Position numbers and translations under genes: made by a program. The notes below the pieces were generated by a model. That model was given only the letters and a program-made list of their open reading frames with translations. It was not told where the DNA came from and did no database searches. DNA of 64,000 nt from Bacillus safensis FO-36b (GTDB lineage: Bacteria; Bacillota; Bacilli; Bacillales; Bacillaceae). Positions 1 to 8,836 of this stretch are shown here, piece by piece; position 1 is the first letter of the stretch, and each line of letters begins with the position of its first letter. The stretch covers positions 62,001 through 126,000 of the forward strand of contig NZ_ASJD01000004.1 of NCBI RefSeq assembly GCF_000691165.1, read 5' to 3'.

Positions 1-588
1 AGTGAGTACCTGGGCTTGAATGGTCACATCCAGGGCAGTTGTCGGTTCATCTGCAATGAGAAGCTTCGGATCACAGCTTAGTGCTATGGCAATCATCACT
101 CTTTGCCGCATGCCGCCTGATAAACGATGCGGATAATCTTTCATGATTTGCTCCGGGCGGGAAAAACCAACAAGCTTCAGCAGATCAACCGCTTTTTTGA
201 CCGCTTCTTTTTTTGAAAGTTTTTTGTGATAGATGAGGATTTCTGTTATTTGTTCTCCGATGGTTAAGACGGGATTAAGTGAGGTCATGGGTTCCTGAAA
301 GATCATAGATACATCATTACCGCGGATGCTGCATAATTCCTTTTCACTATATGTAACAAGGTCCTTTCCATCAAGTTTGATGGAACCGTCCATAATTTTC
401 CCACCCGTTCCATGAATCAGACCCATAATGGATAAGGACGTAATACTTTTGCCAGAACCAGACTCACCGACTAATGCGACAGTTTCTCCTCTGTTGATGC
501 TGAAATCAACGCCATCCACAGCAGGTATCGGTTCCTTTTTTCGAAAAAAATATGTTTTTAAGTTTTGCACTTCAAGCAGCGTGCTCAT
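1..588 (-). CDS. appD: Oligopeptide ABC transporter ATP-binding protein AppD (3' end cut by window)
   Basis: ATPase subunit of an App-type oligopeptide importer, acting on the inner face of the membrane. The visible N-terminal 196 residues contain the Walker A loop (GESGSGKS), the Q-loop ([12 protein letters not shown]), the ABC signature ([15 protein letters not shown]) and Walker B ([14 protein letters not shown]), which is the DppD/OppD/AppD pattern. I start it at the ATG complementary to 586-588, behind an AAGGAG-type ribosome site; a second ATG 4 bases upstream is in a frame that stops after six codons. The rest of the gene runs off the left edge. The AppD name rests on synteny: appD lies beside yjaZ and fabF in B. 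subtilis. By sequence alone it could be any OppD-family ATPase. Confidence 0.85.
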   Translation of the reverse strand, partial: MSTLLEVQNLKTYFFRKKEPIPAVDGVDFSINRGETVALVGESGSGKSITSLSIMGLIHGTGGKIMDGSIKLDGKDLVTYSEKELCSIRGNDVSMIFQEPMTSLNPVLTIGEQITEILIYHKKLSKKEAVKKAVDLLKLVGFSRPEQIMKDYPHRLSGGMRQRVMIAIALSCDPKLLIADEPTTALDVTIQAQVLT

Positions 589-737
589 TCATTCGCCCCT
601 TTCTCCTTAGATCAATAGAATCGAACCTGAATATTCTGTATTTTAAAAATAAAAAGAATTATTTGTATATTATTACATCGCTATGACGAAATCAAGAAGT
701 ATTTAGTAAATTTGTAATATGTCTCTTCTTATGTGAA
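589..737. promoter_or_regulatory. Gap before appD, probable app operon promoter
   Basis: Non-coding, AT-rich gap between yjaZ and appD. On the minus strand it holds TTGATT and, 17 bases on, TAATAT, a plausible but imperfect sigma-A promoter for appD. No convincing terminator for yjaZ is seen before appD begins, so some read-through is possible. Confidence 0.3.
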
Positions 738-1541
738 TTATTCACTTTGTGATTCTATCGCCTTTAAAAAGGTTTCTGCTGGCTCTGCAATCATAGACTC
801 CTCGCTGATTCGGTGCTCATTGAAATATTTTTTCACAATATAAAACCCGGTAGCGTAACCAAGCATTTTAGGGTAGTTCCCTTTTCCATAAAGAAGATTC
901 TGTATCAGCCTTTCGTCGTCCTGGACTCTTTGATCAAGATGACTGGATACCCATTTCTTGTACATACGCTGAAGCTGTTCTTCGCTATAGAAGGTGGTCC
1001 ATTTCGCTGTATAGTTTTCTCCATATCTATGATACACAGCATATTCAGCGAGCCCCTCCATCATGATTGTATCGAGGAATGTAAAGTCTTTTTCTTCTTT
1101 TGAGAGAAAATGCAGCCTGCATACATGGTGATATTCGTGAGTCAGCAATGTACCGATTCGCTCCTTCGGGGTATTTGGAGACAAAAAAAGAAAGACCTTG
1201 TCATCAAATGCCATGCCGGATTGATAATAAAATTGCTCTCTGATTTCTCTGCTGCTCTCGTTGACAGGTAAAATAAACACAGGAATGTCTGGACCTTCCC
1301 ACTGCTTTTGAAGCGTTTGATATTCTTTCATGACAAGCTTGAAGTACCCTTTTTCCTTGAGCTTGTCGATCATGTTTTTGCACGAGCTCCAAGACCGAAC
1401 CATCCCGTGATGCTGCAGGTGAGCGAGGATAGACGACCATTCTTTTTCCTCGGCCCCTTTAAAATAAGGAACAAAGCGCGCTGCAAGCTCCTGAAATGAT
1501 GATGATTGATGAATGAGATATTGTGTATTGATTAGACCCAT
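738..1541 (-). CDS. yjaZ: YjaZ, predicted zinc metalloprotease-like protein (DUF2268)
   Basis: Soluble protein of about 267 residues. The central HEYHH (an HExxH zinc-binding motif) is followed about 30 residues later by a glutamate-rich MMEGLAEYAVY segment that could give the third ligand, as expected for DUF2268 zinc-dependent protease-like proteins. The substrate is unknown. The frame opens further upstream at a TTG, but I place the start at the ATG at 1541 because a strong GGAGGTG lies 8 bases before it and the resulting length is close to the roughly 261 residues I recall for B. subtilis YjaZ. The longer start would sit inside the fabF terminator. It lies between appD and fabF, as in B. 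subtilis. Confidence 0.8.
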   Translation of the reverse strand: MGLINTQYLIHQSSSFQELAARFVPYFKGAEEKEWSSILAHLQHHGMVRSWSSCKNMIDKLKEKGYFKLVMKEYQTLQKQWEGPDIPVFILPVNESSREIREQFYYQSGMAFDDKVFLFLSPNTPKERIGTLLTHEYHHVCRLHFLSKEEKDFTFLDTIMMEGLAEYAVYHRYGENYTAKWTTFYSEEQLQRMYKKWVSSHLDQRVQDDERLIQNLLYGKGNYPKMLGYATGFYIVKKYFNEHRISEESMIAEPAETFLKAIESQSE

Positions 1542-1571
1542 ACCGCTGAGCACCTCCATTTTCATCATATG

Positions 1572-1607
1572 CAAAAAAGCGGCGATCTGTTTATCGACCG
1601 CCGCTTT
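1572..1607 (-). terminator. Rho-independent terminator after fabF
   Basis: The 9-bp stem AAAGCGGCG / CGCCGCTTT (1576-1584 with 1599-1607) is followed on the minus strand by TTTTTTG. It ends the fabHF transcript just before yjaZ. Confidence 0.8.
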
Positions 1608-1618
1608 CTCAGAAAGTA

Positions 1619-2860
1619 TTACGCTTCGTATTTTTTGAAAATAATTGTCGCATTATGCCCGCCAAAACCAAGTGAGTTACTTAAAGCCACTTGTACTTCT
1701 TTTGAACGTGCTTCATTTGCTACATAATCAAGATCACATTCTTCATCCGGTGTTTCAAGGTTAATGGTTGGAGGAAGGACGCTGTCTTTAATCGCAAGAA
1801 CAGAGAAAATGGCTTCTACTCCGCCTGCTGCGCCAAGTAAGTGACCTGTCATTGATTTTGTCGAACTGATCGCAAGCTGGTTCGCATGCTCTCCGAACAC
1901 TTCTTTAATCGCCATTGTTTCAAATTTATCATTGTAAGGTGTGCTTGTACCGTGGGCATTGATATAATCAATATCTTCCACAGACAACCCTGCATCTCGA
2001 ATCGCTTCTTTCATTGCACGGACGCCGCCTTCTCCATTTGGAGCTGGTGCTGTAATATGGTAGGCATCTCCAGTTGAACCATAACCAACGATTTCTGCAT
2101 AAATGGTCGCACCACGTTTTAAGGCATGCTCAAGTTCTTCAAGAACAATAATCCCTGCACCCTCACCCATGACAAATCCGTCGCGGTTTTTGTCGAACGG
2201 ACGGCTTGCTGTCTTTGGATCAGGATTTGTCGAAAGGGCTTTGTTCGCACAGAAACCTGCAAACGACATTTTTGTTAATGGCGCTTCTGTTCCGCCTGTG
2301 ATCATTGCATCTGCATCTCCGCGCTGAATAACTTTAAATGCATCACCAATCGAGTTTGTTCCTGTTGCACATGCTGTCACCGTACAAGAGTTAACCCCTT
2401 TTGCGCCAAGTGCAATAGAGATTTGGCCTGTCGCCATATCAGGAATCATCATTGGGACGAAGAATGGACTGACGCGTCTTGCCCCTTTATTTGAATACAC
2501 TTCAAACTGCTCTTCAAATGTTTCAAGCCCGCCAATACCAGACCCAACCCATACACCAACACGCGGTGCGATTTCATCTGTGATTTCAAGACGTGAATCT
2601 TCCAGCGCTTTTTGAGCTGCAACGACTGCATATTGTGTGAAGCGTGCCATTTTTCGCGCTTCTTTTTTCTCCATGTAATCTTCAATGTTAAAATCTTTTA
2701 GTTCTGCCGCTACTTTTGCGGTATATTCACTTGAATCGACACGTGTAATCGGTCCAACCCCTGATACACCCGCTAAAGCATTTTTCCATGTTGACTCTAC
2801 ATCGTTGCCAAGAGGTGTCAAAGCACCTAATCCTGTAACAACTACTCGTTTCTTATCCAT
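1619..2860 (-). CDS. fabF: 3-oxoacyl-[ACP] synthase II FabF
   Basis: Condensing enzyme of type II fatty acid elongation: adds malonyl-ACP to acyl-ACP in the cytoplasm. The thiolase-fold Cys nucleophile is in [12 protein letters not shown], the two active-site histidines in [11 protein letters not shown] and [11 protein letters not shown], and the C-terminal SLGFGGHNA is present. Length is 413 residues from the ATG at 2860, the same as B. subtilis FabF as I recall it. I prefer this ATG to a GTG 12 bases upstream because GGGGTG is placed 9 bases before it. It follows fabH by 21 bases and shares its FapR-controlled transcript. Confidence 0.96.
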   Translation of the reverse strand: MDKKRVVVTGLGALTPLGNDVESTWKNALAGVSGVGPITRVDSSEYTAKVAAELKDFNIEDYMEKKEARKMARFTQYAVVAAQKALEDSRLEITDEIAPRVGVWVGSGIGGLETFEEQFEVYSNKGARRVSPFFVPMMIPDMATGQISIALGAKGVNSCTVTACATGTNSIGDAFKVIQRGDADAMITGGTEAPLTKMSFAGFCANKALSTNPDPKTASRPFDKNRDGFVMGEGAGIIVLEELEHALKRGATIYAEIVGYGSTGDAYHITAPAPNGEGGVRAMKEAIRDAGLSVEDIDYINAHGTSTPYNDKFETMAIKEVFGEHANQLAISSTKSMTGHLLGAAGGVEAIFSVLAIKDSVLPPTINLETPDEECDLDYVANEARSKEVQVALSNSLGFGGHNATIIFKKYEA

Positions 2861-2881
2861 TAATTTGTGCACCCCACTCTT

Positions 2882-3820
2882 TTATCGGCCCCATCGCATA
2901 GCGATTGCGCCCCAAGTTAATCCGCCACCAAAACCAACCATTACAATCACATCGCCGTCATGAATTTTTCCGGCTTCGATTTCTTCACATAGTGAAATTG
3001 GAATGGATGCTGCTGATGTGTTTCCGTATTTATGAACCGTCTTCGACATTTTTTCAACTGGAAGCTCTAAGCGTTCGCGTGCTGCTTCCATAATGCGAAT
3101 ATTTGCTTGATGCGGGATCAAGAAATCAACGTCTTCTTTTGATAGTCCAGCTTTTTCAATGACATTTACACTTGACTCTCCCATTTGTCTTACAGCAAAT
3201 TTAAATACTTCTCGTCCATTCATGATTGTATGATCTTTTTCATCTAAGTACAAGTGCTTCCCGCCGCTTCCATCTGCTCCAAGTTCAAATGATAGAATTC
3301 CTTTGCCTTCGCTGACTTCTCCCAGCACAGCAGCTCCAGCTCCATCTCCAAACAAAACAGCAGTATTACGGTCATCCCAGTCTGTAATGCGAGAAAGCTT
3401 TTCTACACCGACAACAAGCACGTGTTTGTAAGTTCCTGATTCGATAAATTGTTTTCCAGTAACAAGCCCATACATAAAGCCAGCACACGCAGCGCTAATA
3501 TCCATTGCACATGCTTTATGTGCACCGAGCTGTTCTTGAATCATGCAAGCAACTGTCGGAAATGCTTGATCTGGCGTGACTGTCGCCACAAGAATCATAT
3601 CGATATCTTCTGCAGCCACATCTGCGGCAGCTAATGCTTTTTTTGCAGCAGCAAGCGCCATATGAGATGTATTGACATCATCAGATGCAATTCTTCTTTC
3701 TTCTATACCTGTTCTAGTACGAATCCACTCGTCAGAAGTTTCAACCATTTTTTCTAAATCATGATTTGTTAATACTTTTTCAGGTATATAGCGGCCAAGG
3801 CCAATAATTCCAGCATTCAT
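2882..3820 (-). CDS. fabH: 3-oxoacyl-[ACP] synthase III FabH
   Basis: Starts fatty acid synthesis by condensing acyl-CoA (branched primers in Bacillus) with malonyl-ACP. The Cys-His-Asn triad is visible in [22 protein letters not shown] and YGNTSAASI. Length is 312 residues, usual for the family. By position it is the fabHA (yjaX) copy. It is first in the fabH-fabF transcript, with GGAG before the ATG at 3820 and a near-perfect FapR operator about 50 bases upstream, so malonyl-CoA should induce it through release of FapR. Confidence 0.96.
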   Translation of the reverse strand: MNAGIIGLGRYIPEKVLTNHDLEKMVETSDEWIRTRTGIEERRIASDDVNTSHMALAAAKKALAAADVAAEDIDMILVATVTPDQAFPTVACMIQEQLGAHKACAMDISAACAGFMYGLVTGKQFIESGTYKHVLVVGVEKLSRITDWDDRNTAVLFGDGAGAAVLGEVSEGKGILSFELGADGSGGKHLYLDEKDHTIMNGREVFKFAVRQMGESSVNVIEKAGLSKEDVDFLIPHQANIRIMEAARERLELPVEKMSKTVHKYGNTSAASIPISLCEEIEAGKIHDGDVIVMVGFGGGLTWGAIAMRWGR

Positions 3821-3870
3821 TGAATAAGACTCCTTTTACTCATACGAGCATGTGATATTGTGATCTTATA

Positions 3871-3887
3871 TTAGTATCTGGTACTAA
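3871..3887. promoter_or_regulatory. FapR operator upstream of fabH
   Basis: TTAGTATCTGGTACTAA matches the palindromic FapR box TTAGTACCTGGTACTAA at 16 of 17 positions (consensus from memory). It sits 51 bases upstream of the fabH ATG, as in other FapR-controlled fab promoters. Confidence 0.85.
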
Positions 3888-3991
3888 TTTTAACTTATTT
3901 TTTTCTTCTTGGCAATACAAACGTCTAACCTTTCCTCTCACTTTTTTCATAGATTAATGATATATACCAATAGTAGAAAGGAACATGTGAT

Positions 3992-4225
3992 ATGGCACAA
4001 AAAGATATTTTCTCAGCAATGATGTTTGGACAGCCGATTGAGAAGGAGAAAAGCAAGACAGAGGCAAAGGAGGAACGTGCGGAGACATCTTCAAGTGAGG
4101 ACTCAATTGACTACATGCATGTCATGAATCAAATTGGGAACATTATGAACTCCATCGATGAGCTGAAGCCTGTGTTTAAAGATGTTGGTCCTATGATTAG
4201 TGCCTTCAAGAAAAAATTATCATAA
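3992..4225 (+). CDS. yjzB: YjzB, small conserved Bacillus protein of unknown function
   Basis: 77-residue acidic, Ser/Glu-rich protein with no transmembrane segment. The C-terminal half (from DYMHVMNQIG) looks like a short amphipathic helix pair. AAAGGA lies 9 bases before the ATG. It is divergent from fabH and convergent with comZ, the place of yjzB in B. subtilis. The name rests on synteny and length; no function can be read from the sequence. Confidence 0.65.
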   Translation: MAQKDIFSAMMFGQPIEKEKSKTEAKEERAETSSSEDSIDYMHVMNQIGNIMNSIDELKPVFKDVGPMISAFKKKLS

Positions 4226-4251
4226 AAAAAGCCACTATTCTGTGGCTTTTT
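4224..4251. terminator. Bidirectional terminator between yjzB and comZ
   Basis: AAAAAGCCAC / GTGGCTTTTT stem with a 6-base loop, with A and T runs on both sides. It serves the convergent yjzB and comZ, and the comZ stop codon lies inside it. Confidence 0.85.
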
Positions 4252-4432
4252 CTGATTCTGCATCTGCTTTTCCAAGCTCGTATGCTTCCTGCATGACAGA
4301 TGTAAATAATGTTAGAAGCGGCTGAAGTGCTTCAGGGTCAAGCTGAATCCCTGCTTTATCTAACTCTTCCTTCGCCTGCGGAAAATACTTCATGGCAATT
4401 TGTAAAAATTCCATCGATTTTTCGTGCTGCAT
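4235..4432 (-). CDS. comZ: ComZ, modulator of competence genes
   Basis: 65-residue soluble protein (63 in B. subtilis, as I recall). In B. subtilis ComZ lowers expression of the comG operon and is itself induced by ComK. The sequence is mostly helical, with a leucine-rich stretch (LQPLLTLFTSV) near residues 35-45. The start at 4432 is supported by GAGGAG 8 bases upstream. It lies 12 bases after med and should be co-transcribed with it, with the terminator overlapping its 3' end. I did not find a convincing pair of ComK boxes. Confidence 0.85.
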   Translation of the reverse strand: MQHEKSMEFLQIAMKYFPQAKEELDKAGIQLDPEALQPLLTLFTSVMQEAYELGKADAESEKATE

Positions 4433-4444
4433 GTCGTCGTCTCC

Positions 4445-5407
4445 TCACTTTTCATTTGGCAGTTTACCTGTTTTTTTGTATGACGCAATATCACTTTCAA
4501 TGTCTTTCACAAAAGCGTCGTCAATGGTGGAGCTAAATTTCCCCATCTCGACCACTCCTTCTTTAAAATCAAAGGAGTACTCATCTTGTTCATTTAGCTT
4601 GCCTTCATTAAACTTCTTTGCAATGATACTGTACGCCTTATCAACATGCTGTACAGTGCTCGTTAAAACTGTATGGCTGCCGAGGTTGGATTGATCGGTG
4701 ACGTATCCGATCGCTGATAAATTATCGGCTTTGATTTGTTCAATGACAGGGATATTATAACCATCACCTGCTGGATACACAACATCAACGCCCTGTTTTT
4801 TTAATTTTTGATAGAGCTCCACCGCTTTGTCAGCATCATCCCAGTTTTCGACAAACTCTGCTAATACTTGTACATGTTCATCTTGATATTTTGCTCCTTT
4901 GATAAAGCCGTCTACTTCACTTTGCCAATCGTATGTAGCAAGAATACCAATCTTTTTTGTTTTTGACATATGTGCAGCTGTCATGCCTCCGAAAAAGCCC
5001 ATCGCTTCACCTTTAAACGTCACGTTTGTGACATTGCCCGCCTGAGGCTTGTTTCCATTGACCGTAATAAATTGTATGTTTGGATAATCTTCACTGATCA
5101 AGTTAAAAATTTCACTGTATTCATTGCCATGGCCAATAATTAAATTGACTCCTTTTTTATGGAATTCTTCAATGGCATCAACGATTTTCTCCTTGTCGAC
5201 CATTCCTTCCTTATAATAAACATCTACACCAAATGTTGATTGGATACTTAATAAGCCTTTATAACCTTTCGTTCCCCAAACTTGATCATTGATCGTATCG
5301 GGGACGAGTAAACCCACCTTCTCAATTTTTCCTTTTAAAGGCGCCTGCGAGCAGGCAGTTAATAGAAGAAGGAACGAAAAGATCATGACAAGCCGCTGGT
5401 ACTTCAT
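4445..5407 (-). CDS. med: Med, BMP-family lipoprotein, positive regulator of comK
   Basis: 320 residues. The N-terminus is a lipoprotein signal with lipobox LLTACS; the rest is a BMP (PnrA/TmpC) type substrate-binding fold, shown by GLLVPDTINDQVWGTKGY, the conserved GEAMGFFGGMTAAHMS and VVYPAGDGYN. In B. subtilis Med raises comK expression and competence. I choose the ATG at 5407, with the signal peptide right after it. An in-frame ATG 27 bases upstream exists, and between them lies an ATG-GCA-TGA mini-frame directly behind GGGAG, which could couple or dampen translation. It is followed closely by comZ. It is paralogous to the BMP lipoprotein near 28 kb. Confidence 0.88.
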   Translation of the reverse strand: MKYQRLVMIFSFLLLLTACSQAPLKGKIEKVGLLVPDTINDQVWGTKGYKGLLSIQSTFGVDVYYKEGMVDKEKIVDAIEEFHKKGVNLIIGHGNEYSEIFNLISEDYPNIQFITVNGNKPQAGNVTNVTFKGEAMGFFGGMTAAHMSKTKKIGILATYDWQSEVDGFIKGAKYQDEHVQVLAEFVENWDDADKAVELYQKLKKQGVDVVYPAGDGYNIPVIEQIKADNLSAIGYVTDQSNLGSHTVLTSTVQHVDKAYSIIAKKFNEGKLNEQDEYSFDFKEGVVEMGKFSSTIDDAFVKDIESDIASYKKTGKLPNEK

Positions 5408-5498
5408 GCCATGTTCAACTCCCTTTTGCAACATGCAGTGATGAACCTGTATGTTAAATATAGGTTTATTTTATACTGAAAAAAGATAAGATGGAAGA

Positions 5499-6074
5499 TC
5501 ATTCTTGCTTTTTGTCGAAAAATGTTGAGTTTTGTCTTTTCCATTCTGCAATCATGTCTTCTGCTTGTTTGTCATCTGTTTGGCTTTCTACCTTCAATTC
5601 ATACGTCATGTCCTGTCTTTGACCTGTGTCCGAAGCCCATTGTAACAATTCCTTTGCCACATCTTCTACAAAAAGTGAATCTGCACGCTTTGTTTGATCT
5701 TCATTGAGTGTCCATGGTCCGAACATGCGAGGAAGAATAACTGCCGGCACATTCTGTTTCGCTGATTCGTTTTCAGGTTTTTCATAAAGAATCTGGTACA
5801 TGCCATGCTCTGCTTTGATGTCTTTCTGCCTGTTATGCGGTTCCTCTGATTGAATAAAAATGAGGTCATACGTGTCTTTGCTATCCTGAAGGTCAATGAC
5901 ACGAACGAGATCATTTCTGCCCAGCCACATCATCCGCTCTTCTAACAGTGCCTTTTGTTCTTCTTTAAAATCATGAGGACGCGTGATATCCACTTGAATG
6001 CCCTCTTTCATCATATATTCACAAAGTGTCAGGCCAAAAAACTCATCTGCCCCTATGATCAGTCCTGTTTCCAT
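5499..6074 (-). CDS. yjaV: YjaV, NAD(P)-binding-fold protein of unknown function
   Basis: About 191 residues. The N-terminal LIIGADEFFGLTLCEYM resembles the nucleotide-binding loop of short-chain dehydrogenase/epimerase proteins, but the GxxGxxG pattern is degenerate and no YxxxK catalytic pair is obvious, so activity is doubtful. I start at the ATG at 6074, 8 bases after AAAGGGG; a GTG two codons upstream is too near that site. It lies between yjaU and med, as in B. subtilis, which is the basis for the name. Confidence 0.65.
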   Translation of the reverse strand: METGLIIGADEFFGLTLCEYMMKEGIQVDITRPHDFKEEQKALLEERMMWLGRNDLVRVIDLQDSKDTYDLIFIQSEEPHNRQKDIKAEHGMYQILYEKPENESAKQNVPAVILPRMFGPWTLNEDQTKRADSLFVEDVAKELLQWASDTGQRQDMTYELKVESQTDDKQAEDMIAEWKRQNSTFFDKKQE

Positions 6075-6100
6075 GTTCACGTCCCCTTTTTTAATATCGA

Positions 6101-6132
6101 ATAAAAAGAAGAGCCCTTTCTATGAAGGGCTG
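6101..6132 (-). terminator. Terminator after yjaU
   Basis: AGCCCTT / AAGGGCT stem (6112-6118 with 6125-6131) followed on the minus strand by CTTCTTTTTAT. It separates yjaU from yjaV. Confidence 0.65.
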
Positions 6133-6147
6133 TTATCATCCTATTCA

Positions 6148-6888
6148 TCACAATTCTCTTTCATGCGATTTATAAAACTTGTGAATGGATTGAAAGATTC
6201 TTCTCGGATGATCAAACATATGCAGCGTGAGATCGACCTGACAATGTTCTGGATTTTTCATATGCTGATCAATAAAAGGCTTTGCGTGAAGTTCATATGC
6301 ATAAGGTGCGCCGTTTAGCCTTTGCCATATATGAATCGGTACATGAGCAGAATGAACAGGACAAGAAGGCAGTGGATACGTTTCAGCTTCCTTTTCAGAA
6401 CAGCCATAGCTCTCTGCTAACTCTTTGAGCAGCTGCTTATAAAAGAATTTGTGTTCCTTTTCTCTTTCTCGTTGTGCATCCAGATTCAGACATGGATTCA
6501 CCATCGCAATGGACCTTAGTACTTCAGGCATCTCCTCAGCAAGGCTCATAGCAACAAGTGCACCCATTCCCTCTGCGAGCACATGAATTTCCCGGTTTAA
6601 TATTTCTTGTTTTAGTGTGTGATGCACGAGCTGCTTGGCACTAAAAACAGCATCTTCGCATCCCCAGTGATTCCCATGAAGATGACTATTAAACAATGTA
6701 TATCCTTCATCCTTTAAGGCAGTTAAAAGCTGGTTTCTTCCATAATGCTGAAGCCAGAATGATGTATTTTCCTGCACAAAGTGATTTCGGTCACCGAGGA
6801 TTAGAATGCCAAAGCCATTTGGTTTTTGAGGAAGGTGAATGATGTTCCACTGGGAACCAAGCTGGAAAAAACGTTCGCTTACACCCAT
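6148..6888 (-). CDS. yjaU: YjaU, alpha/beta-hydrolase-fold protein lacking the usual nucleophile serine
   Basis: 246 residues with the layout of a small alpha/beta hydrolase: strand FGILILGD, an oxyanion-loop region, then the nucleophile elbow [18 protein letters not shown]. In active relatives this reads G-x-S-x-G; here the serine position is glycine (AEGMGA), so a classical hydrolase mechanism looks absent. A later HxW-rich segment (VPIHIWQRL) replaces the usual acid loop. It starts with ATG at 6888 behind GGAGG. By position it is yjaU, next to yjaV. It could be a pseudoenzyme or use another residue; substrate unknown. Confidence 0.6.
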   Translation of the reverse strand: MGVSERFFQLGSQWNIIHLPQKPNGFGILILGDRNHFVQENTSFWLQHYGRNQLLTALKDEGYTLFNSHLHGNHWGCEDAVFSAKQLVHHTLKQEILNREIHVLAEGMGALVAMSLAEEMPEVLRSIAMVNPCLNLDAQREREKEHKFFYKQLLKELAESYGCSEKEAETYPLPSCPVHSAHVPIHIWQRLNGAPYAYELHAKPFIDQHMKNPEHCQVDLTLHMFDHPRRIFQSIHKFYKSHEREL

Positions 6889-7100
6889 ATGGCCAGCCTC
6901 CTTTCAGTGATTCTGCTTTCTATGATATGAACAACAACTCTTGTAGGAATAAGGAAATCCCCTAAAGACAGAAGAATTCTTTTTATTTTTATAGCAGAAG
7001 GTCTTAAAATGGTCACATAAAGGCGGAAAACAGTCTTTTCCCTTCACTTGCATCTATGGTATGATAATCAATAGATTGTTACATAAAGGACGGTGGGATT

Positions 7101-7295
7101 ATGCATTATATTATCACCCTCATTTGGACTTTTCTGCTGACACATATGGCTGGTTACATCGTTGCCTCTATGAATGGAGCTGCTTATGATTTTACGCTCA
7201 CTTCCATTCTTGCAGTTGTGTTTACGGTTATTTTATTCATCTTTGCTGAAGTAAGTCCAATGAAAGAAACGGAAAGTTCAACAAAACATTCTTAA
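7101..7295 (+). CDS. yjzD: YjzD, small membrane protein (DUF2929)
   Basis: 64 residues with two transmembrane helices (about 4-26 and 33-52) and a short polar tail. It matches the DUF2929/YjzD family in length and pattern (LTHMAGYIVASMNGA). ATG at 7101 behind GGTGGG. It is divergent from yjaU and followed by its own terminator. Function unknown. Confidence 0.75.
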   Translation: MHYIITLIWTFLLTHMAGYIVASMNGAAYDFTLTSILAVVFTVILFIFAEVSPMKETESSTKHS

Positions 7296-7306
7296 TATGA
7301 CTTGTG

Positions 7307-7340
7307 AAAAAGAGCTAAATTGATGTTTAGCTCTTTTTTC
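7307..7340 (+). terminator. Terminator after yjzD
   Basis: AGAGCTAAA / TTTAGCTCT stem (7311-7319 with 7326-7334) followed by TTTTTTC. Confidence 0.85.
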
Positions 7341-7368
7341 TTTCTTTTCAGAGTGATTGCGGCACGCT

Positions 7369-7403
7369 AAAACCCCCTGCCTTAAACATACAGGGGGTTT
7401 TTA
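7369..7403. terminator. Terminator after the MFS transporter, probably bidirectional
   Basis: AACCCCCTG / CAGGGGGTT stem (7371-7379 with 7391-7399) with T-rich tails on both strands. On the minus strand it ends the MFS gene 4 bases after its stop. Confidence 0.85.
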
Positions 7404-7407
7404 TTGT

Positions 7408-8673
7408 TTATACCTCGACGGTTTCGGACTTCTGTTTGTCCTCTGTCAAATGGCTTTTCGCAAGCCCTGTAAACAGGAAGATCGCGATACCTGATAAAAT
7501 TTCAAGGATTCCTCCGCCAGCAATGACAGGTCCCGCTCCAAATCTTTCTGCCAGGACGCCTGATACGACAGCTGCAAGCGGGAGAAAGACATTTGATGAG
7601 GCATTGATCACAGCATATACTTGCGGCTGATCCTCTTGGTCAACAGATGTTTGAATAATGACCATTTCCGGCACATTGATCGCACTGACAGCAGCTCCGA
7701 AAATAAAGGAAGCAAGCAGAACAACCGGCAGCCATGTACTCATCCCTGTCATAAAGAACGCAGCCCCTTCAATCATGCCAGCGACAATAAAGAACAAACC
7801 AAATCTCTTAATTTTCACCTTTGCCAGAGCAAAGCCCATCATAAACGCGCCAACTGCGGCAACACCTCTTAAAATGGAATACACCATGGAGTCGCTTTGC
7901 AGCGCTTCTGCTACGTATACCGCTGACAGTGCCTGCCACGGAGCTGCTGCGACATTCATTAAGATACAATACAGCGTGAGCGCAAATAAAATGTGATGGT
8001 TTTTGACAACGAGAAACCCTCTTTTTAAGTTATACAAATATGTATTCTTCGCTTGTTTAATGCCCGCTGCTTTTTCTTCATCGGTTTTCTTTAGTTTGAC
8101 CCCGATAATAAACAGACCAGAAATCACAAATAAAGCAGTGGTGATCAGCAGAGTATCTGCAGGTCCAATTAATTTAACCAAAAGACCAGCTACCATGACT
8201 GCTGCAAGTGCAACAATCTCAAAAGAAGATTGCAGGATTGCATTTGCTTTTTGAATGAGATGCTTTGGAACAATCTGCGGTAAGATCGCCACCGAAGCTG
8301 GATTATATGCTGCACCTGTTGCCGATTGAATAACCATTAATGAAATCAATAACCATAGAGGCAATAGATGCGAAAAGTGCAGAAGTGGAATAATGAGTAC
8401 AATTGTTGCTCGAACAACATCTGAAGCGAACATCCATTTAGACAAATGGTGCTTTTTCATAAGAGGTCCTAAAATTGGGGCTAACAAAGATGAAGGGAGA
8501 ACCGTTACTGCTAGAAGAAGTCCTGTACCGAGCGCTCCATCCCCTCTTAAAATCAATAGCCAAAGGACGGATGTAAAAGCAAAACTTTCCCCTGTGTTTT
8601 TAATGAGTCTTGATATGAATAATGAGGTGAAGCGTTTATTCCAAACACTTTCACTGAGATTCATCTTTTCCAT
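7408..8673 (-). CDS. MFS transporter (MFS_3 / EntS-like), added between yjzD and yjzC
   Basis: 421-residue integral membrane protein with about 12 hydrophobic helices, a central loop rich in Lys (KLKKTDEEKAAGIKQAKN), and the MFS helix 4-5 region rich in Gly/Ala (SATGAAYNPASVAILPQIV), typical of the EntS/MFS_3 group of small-molecule exporters. Start at the ATG at 8673, 8 bases after AAAGGA; other in-frame starts lie within 12 bases. I do not recall a B. subtilis counterpart at this site. The substrate cannot be told; drug or siderophore efflux is a family-level guess. Confidence 0.8.
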   Translation of the reverse strand: MEKMNLSESVWNKRFTSLFISRLIKNTGESFAFTSVLWLLILRGDGALGTGLLLAVTVLPSSLLAPILGPLMKKHHLSKWMFASDVVRATIVLIIPLLHFSHLLPLWLLISLMVIQSATGAAYNPASVAILPQIVPKHLIQKANAILQSSFEIVALAAVMVAGLLVKLIGPADTLLITTALFVISGLFIIGVKLKKTDEEKAAGIKQAKNTYLYNLKRGFLVVKNHHILFALTLYCILMNVAAAPWQALSAVYVAEALQSDSMVYSILRGVAAVGAFMMGFALAKVKIKRFGLFFIVAGMIEGAAFFMTGMSTWLPVVLLASFIFGAAVSAINVPEMVIIQTSVDQEDQPQVYAVINASSNVFLPLAAVVSGVLAERFGAGPVIAGGGILEILSGIAIFLFTGLAKSHLTEDKQKSETVEV

Positions 8674-8772
8674 CACACAAATCCTTTCAACAATATATTA
8701 CATATTTTACCTTAAGTTCTCTCTTTTTCATACTATTTATTTGAAAATTTGAACTTAATTGTTTTTTATTAT

Positions 8773-8804
8773 AAAGAAAAAAGAGGCATGACACATGCCT
8801 CTAA
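8773..8804 (-). terminator. Terminator after yjzC
   Basis: AGAGGCATG / CATGCCTCT stem (8782-8790 with 8794-8802) followed on the minus strand by TTTTTCTTT. It prevents read-through into the MFS gene. Confidence 0.8.
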
Positions 8805-8836
8805 AGTCTTATTCCTGCTGACTCTTAGTCAATTGC

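Noticed and set aside
600-660. Possible CodY box (AATATTCTGTATTTT) upstream of appD
   Set aside because: Four mismatches to the 15-base consensus in AT-rich DNA; not enough to claim.
738-1574. Longer yjaZ start at TTG 1574
   Set aside because: It would lie within the fabF terminator, and the ATG at 1541 has a strong GGAGGTG at the right distance.
4433-5498. ComK boxes near med/comZ
   Set aside because: No pair of AAAA-N5-TTTT boxes with the required spacing could be recognised by eye.
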